Under the pieces are notes generated by a model. That model was given only the letters and a program-made list of their open reading frames with translations. It did no database searches and was not told the origin of the DNA. The translations under genes and the position numbers were made by a program. This document shows positions 1 through 5,616 of a DNA stretch of 6,040 bases, piece by piece (the stretch's first letter is position 1; every line of letters starts with the position of its first letter). The stretch comes from Bacteroidales bacterium (lineage in GTDB: Bacteria > Bacteroidota > Bacteroidia > Bacteroidales > UBA3824): assembly GCA_017530465.1 (NCBI GenBank), contig JAFXMJ010000449.1, positions 1-6,040 of the forward strand, in the 5' to 3' direction.

Positions 1-994
1 CAAAATCCACCGCCTCATAGAAATCGTTGCTAATCAATAGTTTGACGGCATCCATACCGCTGCGCATACGTCCTGCGGCATTGATACGGGGCCCGATGGC
101 AAAGAGAGCGTCGTCCACGGTAATTGACTTTTCGGCAAGGCCCGCGTCGGTCTTGATGGCGGCGATGCAGGTCATCGGGTTTTCGTTGATTTTTTTTAGT
201 CCATAATATGCCAAAACACGGTTTTCGCCGGTCATAGCCACAATGTCGGATATGATGCTAACTGCCACCAAATCAAGATATTCAAAAAGATATTCTAATG
301 GCATTTGGCGGCGGATGCAGAGAGCCTGCAAAAATTTGAAGCCGACACCGCAGCCCGAAAGTTCGTCGTAGGGATAAGTATTGTCGGCGCGTTTTGCGTC
401 CAAGACGGCAACGGCTTTTGGCAAATCCTCGCCAGGCGTATGATGGTCGCAGACTATGAAATCTATGCCCTTCAAGGCGGCGTAGTCGATGCGGGGATTG
501 TCCTTGATGCCACAGTCGAGGGCAATTATCAAAGTAAAACCATTGTCAGCGGCATAATCCACGCCCTTGAACGACACGCCATAACCCTCAGAATATCTGT
601 CGGGTACATAATAATCGATATTGTGAGTACAATATTTGCTCAGGAAAGAATACACCAACGCCACCGACGTAGTGCCGTCCACATCGTAATCGCCATAGAC
701 GAGGATTTTTTCGCCGTGTTCGATTGCGTCGCAGAGACGGTCGATAGCCTTGTCCATATCGCGGTACAGGAATGGGTCGTGGAGCATCGTGAGCGACGGA
801 CGCAAAAACAGCCTCACCCTTTCCAACTCGGATTCCGTAGTTGCTGGATTTTGCAATTTGTCTATATCAATTGCCAGACGCCGTGCAAGCATCCGCGTGA
901 TTGTAAAATTGCAATACCTATTGAGTTGGGACTGCAAACACGCTATCTGTTCGTCGGTAAAACTATCATTATTGACTTCCCAAAGCTTTTCCAT
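1..994 (-). CDS. recJ: Single-stranded-DNA-specific exonuclease RecJ, N-terminal part (runs off the left edge)
   Basis: RecJ is a cytoplasmic 5'-3' exonuclease on single-stranded DNA, used in recombinational repair and mismatch repair. I translated 331 codons from ATG at 994; the C-terminal part lies beyond base 1, and RecJ proteins usually have about 550-600 residues. Visible DHH-superfamily motifs are DYDVDG (residues 102-107), LDCGI with D160, CDHH (182-185), SGCGVGFK (213-220), SDIV with D250, and the RecJ signature PRINAAGRM (302-310). These carry the expected metal-binding Asp and His residues, so the visible part looks intact and active. The start lies only 6 bases after the stop of the Hsp70-like gene, with no Shine-Dalgarno and no room for a promoter, so recJ is probably the last visible gene of the operon. 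Identification is very secure. Confidence 0.97.
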   Translation of the reverse strand, partial: MEKLWEVNNDSFTDEQIACLQSQLNRYCNFTITRMLARRLAIDIDKLQNPATTESELERVRLFLRPSLTMLHDPFLYRDMDKAIDRLCDAIEHGEKILVYGDYDVDGTTSVALVYSFLSKYCTHNIDYYVPDRYSEGYGVSFKGVDYAADNGFTLIIALDCGIKDNPRIDYAALKGIDFIVCDHHTPGEDLPKAVAVLDAKRADNTYPYDELSGCGVGFKFLQALCIRRQMPLEYLFEYLDLVAVSIISDIVAMTGENRVLAYYGLKKINENPMTCIAAIKTDAGLAEKSITVDDALFAIGPRINAAGRMRSGMDAVKLLISNDFYEAVDF

Positions 995-1000
995 CGATTG

Positions 1001-2485
1001 TTATTTTATCGAAATCTTTACGACAGGACGAGTACGGAATTTGCCGATGCTCTTGCCGTCGCGGGTAATCATAAAATCAAGTTGCATACCGGGTTTCCAC
1101 GATGATACGAGCGGCTTGGCAATGTCGCCCGGCGCCAATGAACGCGAACTACCAATCACCAAGAATATGCCACCGCCTTGATACTCCAATTCCTGGAACG
1201 CCGCGCCCTTGCCCGGTGTAGAATCAAAAGTGTCGAGATGTATCAACGCGCCGTTTTTCAGGGTGTTGACATCCAACTGCATCACCTGCTGATATTGCGG
1301 CTGAGGCGGTGCAACAGGCTGTGTAGGAGGCGTTACAGGCGGCTTGGAAGGCTCGGGCTTGGATGGTGCATTGTTTGCCATCTGGAACATCGTGCCTTCG
1401 CTGTCCTCGGCTGGCGCAGCATTATTGGTGACGGCGGCAGGAGCAGCGGGGGCAGCAATCATTCCGTCCATAAATGCCATAAAATCGCCGTGGAAATTGA
1501 CTACCTTGGTGCCGCCGATTTCCTGAAAACCTTTCAAGACCGACGGATTTTCCAATGTGTTGCCAACGAGGATTATCGTCTCCAAATCGATGACGCGGCA
1601 GCCATTGGCTGCGAGCAAATCGTTGGAAAACAGAGCCGAATACTGCCTTGCAAAATTGGCGGCGTCGGCGTAGAGTTCCTCACGCGAAAGTCCCACAGGA
1701 TATTTTTGGGTGGGTGCGCAGGCAAAATTGGTGGTGAGTTTTATGGTGTCCTTGTTGGGATTTTTGTCGAAATATGCAACCACCTTTTCCGAAAGGCTGT
1801 AATGCCTCAGAATCTCCGCCGAGAGTGCCTTGCTATCGGTCGGGGCGATGATGTGGGCGTTGACATTGACGGTATTGACAATCTTCTGCGCTATCGCCCT
1901 TGCAAGCGGATCGACGCCGAGGCCTTCCGCATTGCGCTTGGCAAGCACGTCGCAAGTATTGCCATTGATATTAACGATATACATATTGAGGTCGTTGCCG
2001 AGGGTCTCCACAACAGCCATCTTGCGATTGTTGCAGAGCATACCACGGCTCTTGGCAAAATGCCTGGCAACTACCGAGGGCAACGGCTCGCGTGTGGAAA
2101 TTTGCAGTCCACTGCGCACTAAGCTCTCCCCTACTGCCGCACGCGCCGGTTCGTCCACGTTGTCGCTAAAAGATGCCACGCAACGTGATACGCCCGTGGT
2201 CTTGGCGGCAATGGCGGATGTGACGGCATAGAGAGCGAGTTCGAGGTCGCGCCGCCCTTCGCCGATGCGTTGCAAGACATCGCCCTCCGCCCCAGCCTCG
2301 CCGTTGCGGTAAGGCATCAGGTATTGGAATCCGTAGTCGTAGCCGCCCGCGCCGTTTTGCTTGAAATACAAGTAATAACGCCCGCCGTCCCTGTCGCTCG
2401 GCAGCGGCTTGCAAGTGCCGTCGCCACTGAGGATGGCGGCCTGTATGTAATTGTCGCAGACAAAAAGTGCAAGTATATTGTCCAT
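1001..2485 (-). CDS. Divergent Hsp70/actin-fold protein with proline-rich linker and C-terminal beta-rich domain
   Basis: This 494-residue protein has no signal peptide or membrane segment. Residues 1-343 follow the Hsp70 ATPase layout. An N-terminal strand (6-18) aligns without gaps to GIDLGTTNSCVAI of DnaK. Residues 112-144 (PARAAVGESLVRSGL, then REPLP) match the Hsp70 segment ending in EPTAA. IVNINGNTCDV (170-180) stands where DLGGGTFDV is expected, and ILVGNTLENPSV (305-316) stands where ILVGGSTRMPAV is expected. E133, T177 and D179 are kept, but the first phosphate loop is lost and the key Asp of the second loop is Asn172, so ATP hydrolysis is doubtful. Residues 344-400 form an Ala/Pro-rich linker containing DSEGT (361-365), also found in the neighbouring kinase. 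Residues 401-494 are a beta-rich domain I do not recognise. It lies 29 bases after the phosphatase gene. The likely role, by inference, is a scaffold or substrate of the kinase/phosphatase pair. Confidence 0.8.
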   Translation of the reverse strand: MDNILALFVCDNYIQAAILSGDGTCKPLPSDRDGGRYYLYFKQNGAGGYDYGFQYLMPYRNGEAGAEGDVLQRIGEGRRDLELALYAVTSAIAAKTTGVSRCVASFSDNVDEPARAAVGESLVRSGLQISTREPLPSVVARHFAKSRGMLCNNRKMAVVETLGNDLNMYIVNINGNTCDVLAKRNAEGLGVDPLARAIAQKIVNTVNVNAHIIAPTDSKALSAEILRHYSLSEKVVAYFDKNPNKDTIKLTTNFACAPTQKYPVGLSREELYADAANFARQYSALFSNDLLAANGCRVIDLETIILVGNTLENPSVLKGFQEIGGTKVVNFHGDFMAFMDGMIAAPAAPAAVTNNAAPAEDSEGTMFQMANNAPSKPEPSKPPVTPPTQPVAPPQPQYQQVMQLDVNTLKNGALIHLDTFDSTPGKGAAFQELEYQGGGIFLVIGSSRSLAPGDIAKPLVSSWKPGMQLDFMITRDGKSIGKFRTRPVVKISIK

Positions 2486-2514
2486 TTCCGTATGTATGTC
2501 TTTTTAGTGCAATT

Positions 2515-3300
2515 CTAATCAAAATATCTGTAAACAACGGCGGTGATATTGTCCTTGCCGCCGGCGTTGTATGCCGCCTTCACAAGACGGTCGGCGAGGT
2601 CGGGGGTGTCCTTGTAACTCGAAATCATACTGAAAATCTGATTGTCGGTCAATGCGTCGTGCACACCGTCGGAGAATGCAAACAGGATGTCGCCGTGCTT
2701 GAAACGCTTTGCCTTGCCCACGTCCACTACCATCAGGCTCAAATCCTGACCAATGGCAGAAGTCATCATATTGCGCTGCGGATGGTGGAACGCCTCGTCT
2801 TCGGTGATTTCGCCACGGTCGAGAAGCCTCTGAACAATAGAATGGTCGTGGGTCTCGCGGCTCAGGCAGTCTTCGCTCCACAGATAGACGCGGCTGTCGC
2901 CGATATTGATGGTATAATAATCGTCGCCAACAACGAGAAATCCCGAAATCGTGGTGCCGCAATTCATATACGCAGGGTCTTCGAGGCTCTTGTCGAGCAC
3001 CTTGCGAGCGGCTTGAATCACCGTGGTATTCAGGAAGGCAATTGGGTCGGTATCGACATCGATGGAATTGAAGGCGTCGAGAAAATGATCGACGACGGTC
3101 TTGCTCGCGAAGTCGCCGTGTCCGTGTCCACCCACGCCGTCGGCAACAAACACGAGCCTCATCCCGTGGCGTACATCAGTGATGAGGAAACTGTCTTCCT
3201 GGCTCGGCTTGCGTCCCTGGATGGAGCTGCTCTCGGTCTGCGGCAGATTGCTGCCGCTATTGGAACCGCCGGCAAATGCCTTTTTTATCGTTGATAACAT
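2515..3300 (-). CDS. PP2C-family serine/threonine protein phosphatase
   Basis: This is a cytoplasmic, metal-dependent phosphatase that removes phosphate from Ser/Thr residues, most likely undoing the work of the kinase encoded 13 bases upstream. The protein has 261 residues, a usual length for a stand-alone bacterial PP2C, with no membrane segment. Motifs in order are SQEDS (33-37), VADGVGGHG (52-60), CGTTISG (114-120), NIGDSRVYL (132-140), DHSIVQRLLDRGEIT (152-166), a TSAIG segment (180-184), FSDGVHDAL (209-217) and GGKDNIT (247-253). The metal-binding acids D36, D54, D211 and D250 are all present. The usual RxxNED of motif 1 reads KxxQED here, a mild change. A Ser/Gly-rich tail (about 11-27) precedes the catalytic domain and could itself be a phosphorylation target. 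The ATG at 3300 has an A-rich leader without Shine-Dalgarno. Confidence 0.96.
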   Translation of the reverse strand: MLSTIKKAFAGGSNSGSNLPQTESSSIQGRKPSQEDSFLITDVRHGMRLVFVADGVGGHGHGDFASKTVVDHFLDAFNSIDVDTDPIAFLNTTVIQAARKVLDKSLEDPAYMNCGTTISGFLVVGDDYYTINIGDSRVYLWSEDCLSRETHDHSIVQRLLDRGEITEDEAFHHPQRNMMTSAIGQDLSLMVVDVGKAKRFKHGDILFAFSDGVHDALTDNQIFSMISSYKDTPDLADRLVKAAYNAGGKDNITAVVYRYFD

Positions 3301-3313
3301 AATATTTGCGTTT

Positions 3314-5011
3314 TTATTTTTTGACAGGGGGCACGGTGGTCAAATATTGTTTGCTGATGAAACCAGATTTGCCCTTATATTGACCGTCCATTACCTTCAC
3401 GTGTACCCAATCCTTATATACATCATTTTGGTCGCGCACAATCACCTCCAAACAAGTGTTTTTGGGAAGCGATATGATGATTTTGCTGCCAAGAGAAGCA
3501 CCTTCGCGGAGGTTGACGCCGCTGCCATTGGTGTAAATAATCGCCCCACGCGGGTAAACATCCTGCTGACTTTCGGTCTGCGTAGATGAATTGCCGCCCC
3601 AGGGCCACTGTCCGCTGTTGTAACGCATATACGCCACAGTGCCCAATGCAGCCAAGATTATCAATATAATCAAAATCTTGATAAACTTGCCTCCGCCGCC
3701 TTCGTCTTCGAGCGTTGTGGCGGAAGTTTTCGCCAAACGGTTGCGGCGGTCGAGCTCCTCCTTGCGCTTACGGGAAATGGCTTTTTCGATTTCGTCGGAT
3801 ATAATTGCTTCTGCGAGGTTGCGATCCACACCCGCTTTCGCTATCTCCTTGTCAAGTACGGCGCGTTCGTTGCGGGTGATGACACCGTCGGCGGCGTATT
3901 CCTTGATTTTGGCTTCGAGCCACGGCGGCATCGGGTTGGAATTGCCGGCAGCAAGCAGCACGCGCAATATCTCGTCGCACGACTGATAACGGTCGTTGGG
4001 ATTGAGCATAGTGCATTTGTCAGCCACCTGCCTGTATTTTTCCGACTGCATCTGGCTGAGGTAGCGGCGGTCGGGATGCTGCGTAAACATCTCTATGATG
4101 ATGACGCCGAGAGCGTAGATGTCGGAGCGTTGGTCTGCGTCGGTGGCGCGGTTCATCAGCTCCGGCGCGGCGTATTTGGGTGTGCCAGCCTTGGCAAGGT
4201 TGTCAACAAGCGAATCAGCTGCGGCAAGACCGAAGTCGATGATTTTCACATTGTTGCCCTTGTAGGTGAGCATTATGTTTTCGGGTTTGAGGTCGCGGTG
4301 GAACACCTGCTTCTGGTGCATATATTTCAATGCGTCGAGGAGCTGCAACACGATTTTGTTGATGATGTCCTCCTTGGTGTTTTGCTCCACGTGGATGAAA
4401 TCGTGCAGGGTGCGGCCGTCCACGTATTCCATATAATAATACGGGCCTTCGGCGTCCTCGCCCTTGCCGTAAAAATGCACCACGCCCGGATTTTCGAGGC
4501 TGTATCCTGTATCAAACTCCTTGTAAAAGAGGTCGATGTACTGACTATTGTATCTATATTGGGGCTTGATGCGCTTGATGATTACCTTGCGGCGACCGAG
4601 GTGCAACGCGCTGTAAACGTCGCTCATCGCGCCCTGTTCGTCGAGTTTTTTGATTTCGGTAAATTCGCTTGCGTCGGGAGTAGATGTGGGCGCGGGTGCA
4701 TCTTCGGCAACGAGAGCCTGAGTGCCTTCGCTGTCCTTCGGCGCGTAAGGGTCGTTCTCCACGATAAAACCCGAACCCGGCGATTCTGGCTCCATCATAA
4801 AACCCGAACCGAGGTCTGTGGGATAATCGTTATTTGAGACACCCGTGGCAAATTTCAGTTCGAGTTCGGCGTTCTTGATGAGCATCACGAGCTGACCCGG
4901 ATTGATGCCGATGCGCCCCGCCTGACTTATCAGCTGCTGGCGCTTGGATTCGGTCATACCCGTGCGTACATACTGTTCTATCTGCTGTTTTAATTGTTCG
5001 AAATCTGTCAT
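3314..5011 (-). CDS. Membrane-anchored Ser/Thr protein kinase (PknB-like) with C-terminal SH3b domain
   Basis: This 565-residue eukaryotic-type kinase transfers phosphate from ATP to Ser/Thr on proteins. In order: a helical module (4-52); a linker (53-117) with a tandem GSGF repeat and a DSEGT motif; the kinase domain (118-355); a second copy of the helical module (363-410); a basic, charged stretch (412-428); one membrane helix (443-462); and an SH3b domain (about 485-558). Catalytic residues are present: K146 (VIIK), E165, HRDLKPEN with H238, D240 and N245, DFG 259-261, APE 282-284, D297 and R341. The glycine loop (LDEQGAMSDVY, 123-133) is degenerate, keeping one glycine. The topology puts the kinase in the cytoplasm and the SH3b domain, which in bacteria often binds cell wall, outside, suggesting an envelope sensor. 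T277 and S267 are the phosphorylatable residues in the activation segment. The start lies 18 bases after the zipper gene and the stop 13 bases before the PP2C gene, which fits a kinase/phosphatase pair in one operon. Confidence 0.96.
   Translation of the reverse strand: MTDFEQLKQQIEQYVRTGMTESKRQQLISQAGRIGINPGQLVMLIKNAELELKFATGVSNNDYPTDLGSGFMMEPESPGSGFIVENDPYAPKDSEGTQALVAEDAPAPTSTPDASEFTEIKKLDEQGAMSDVYSALHLGRRKVIIKRIKPQYRYNSQYIDLFYKEFDTGYSLENPGVVHFYGKGEDAEGPYYYMEYVDGRTLHDFIHVEQNTKEDIINKIVLQLLDALKYMHQKQVFHRDLKPENIMLTYKGNNVKIIDFGLAAADSLVDNLAKAGTPKYAAPELMNRATDADQRSDIYALGVIIIEMFTQHPDRRYLSQMQSEKYRQVADKCTMLNPNDRYQSCDEILRVLLAAGNSNPMPPWLEAKIKEYAADGVITRNERAVLDKEIAKAGVDRNLAEAIISDEIEKAISRKRKEELDRRNRLAKTSATTLEDEGGGGKFIKILIILIILAALGTVAYMRYNSGQWPWGGNSSTQTESQQDVYPRGAIIYTNGSGVNLREGASLGSKIIISLPKNTCLEVIVRDQNDVYKDWVHVKVMDGQYKGKSGFISKQYLTTVPPVKK
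4748..4810 (-). repeat. Tandem GSGF repeat in the kinase linker
   Basis: Two adjacent units in the kinase protein, GSGFMMEPESP (residues 68-78) and GSGFIVENDP (79-88), are encoded by DNA with a perfect 14-base direct repeat, ATAAAACCCGAACC on the plus strand at 4764-4777 and 4797-4810, a period of 33 bases. This is an in-frame duplication in the disordered linker between the N-terminal helical module and the kinase domain. Confidence 0.75.
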
Positions 5012-5029
5012 TTGGGTGGTCGGTTGGAA

Positions 5030-5545
5030 TTATTTGTCGAGGGTGAATGTGTCGCTCGTGCCTTTGTGTCCGTCAATGAAGAAATCCACGGTGTAAGTGC
5101 CCGGAGTGAGCGTTGTGGCTGTCTTTTTCCACGTGAGCTGACGGCGCACGGTGGAGCGGTCGTATTCCACATTGTCTTTCATAGTGTAGGCAATGCTTGC
5201 GCCTTCAAATTTGAAATCGCCCGACGGCTCTATCACCTTGCCATTGGGGTCGATTATCCTGAAATATACCGCGACGTCGCCGGTGTATGCCTTGTCGTTG
5301 CCATTGAGGGTATATACGATGTCGAGTTTTTCGATGCGCTTGGCCTTGCGCTCTTTGGGTTGAATTACCTTTACAGAGCCTGTAATCTGCGCCATCTGAG
5401 TATTGAGATCCTTGACTTCGGTAGTCAGATTGACATTTTCGTTGGAGAGATCCTCTATCTTGGTTTCGAGACCCTTTTTGTCGGAAACGCCTTTTTTCCA
5501 ACAAAAAAAAATCGCTTGCTTCCATAAGCTGTTCGATTTTACCAC
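5030..5545 (-). CDS. Leucine-zipper protein with C-terminal beta-rich (Ig-like) domain; 5' end uncertain
   Basis: I do not recognise a named family. In the 171-residue reading, residues 26-54 form a regular heptad: Leu at d positions 26, 33, 40 and 47, then Ile54, with Ile30, Asn37, Val44 and Met51 at the a positions. A buried Asn with d-Leu is typical of a parallel two-stranded coiled coil. Residues 58-171 alternate hydrophobic and polar residues in short strands (DIVYTL, VAVYFRIIDPNG, SIAYT, GTYTVDFFIDG), suggesting an Ig/FN3-like sandwich. The body is credible, but the start is not. The only in-frame start upstream of the zipper is GTG at 5545, which overlaps a predicted promoter -10 element, and an ATG at 5525 is in another frame beside a nine-T run. 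The first 20 residues, with a short hydrophobic patch (AIFFCW), may be a remnant of a lost membrane anchor. As the first gene of the kinase operon it may be a kinase partner or substrate; this is inference. Confidence 0.72.
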   Translation of the reverse strand: MVKSNSLWKQAIFFCWKKGVSDKKGLETKIEDLSNENVNLTTEVKDLNTQMAQITGSVKVIQPKERKAKRIEKLDIVYTLNGNDKAYTGDVAVYFRIIDPNGKVIEPSGDFKFEGASIAYTMKDNVEYDRSTVRRQLTWKKTATTLTPGTYTVDFFIDGHKGTSDTFTLDK

Positions 5546-5564
5546 GGCTTTTTTGGGATGTCAA
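5536..5564 (-). promoter_or_regulatory. Predicted sigma70-type promoter with extended -10, upstream of the kinase operon
   Basis: On the minus strand TTGACA (5564-5559) is followed after exactly 17 bases by TAAAAT (5541-5536), preceded by TGG (5544-5542), an extended -10 motif. Transcription would begin near 5529-5530, just ahead of the leucine-zipper gene, and could drive the genes down to recJ. The match is to the E. coli/Firmicutes consensus. The Bacteroidota consensus (TTTG and TAnnTTTG) is matched only partly, which is odd if the host belongs to that phylum. The -10 overlaps the GTG used as the start of the zipper ORF, so both cannot be right as drawn. Confidence 0.5.
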
Positions 5565-5616
5565 GCAATTTTTTCTCTGGATAAAGCTGCCTCGAAAAGA
5601 TTTCTTTTTTCTATTT
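5546..5616. other. AT-rich intergenic gap between the nuclease-like gene and the operon
   Basis: This 71-base stretch is the widest gap in the window and markedly AT-rich (18 G/C in the 60 bases 5561-5620). It holds the -35 box at its left end. I see no convincing terminator after the nuclease-like gene: the A/T runs around 5585-5612 do not form a perfect GC-rich stem. No tRNA or small RNA is visible. Confidence 0.6.

Noticed and set aside
305..1105. A 266-codon open frame on the plus strand opposite recJ
   Set aside because: It is antisense to RecJ, whose motifs are complete in the opposite strand, and its translation shows no recognisable domain.
1178..2122. A 314-codon plus-strand open frame opposite the Hsp70-like gene
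   Set aside because: Mirror of the real coding frame; Arg/Cys/Gly-rich translation without domain features, and no promoter or partner.
2166..2537. A minus-strand open frame overlapping the start of the Hsp70-like gene and the end of the PP2C gene
   Set aside because: Alternate frame with Arg-rich, low-complexity translation; both overlapping genes have clear domain evidence.
2467..3294. A 275-codon plus-strand open frame covering nearly all of the PP2C gene
   Set aside because: Antisense shadow; the PP2C motifs on the minus strand are unambiguous and explain the lack of stops.
4076..4837. A 253-codon plus-strand open frame opposite the kinase domain
   Set aside because: Antisense shadow of conserved kinase codons; the valine/histidine-rich translation has no domain.
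5575..5616. Possible terminator after the nuclease-like gene from A- and T-rich runs
   Set aside because: The GAAAAGA / TCTTTTTTC pairing is imperfect and has no GC stem; not convincing.
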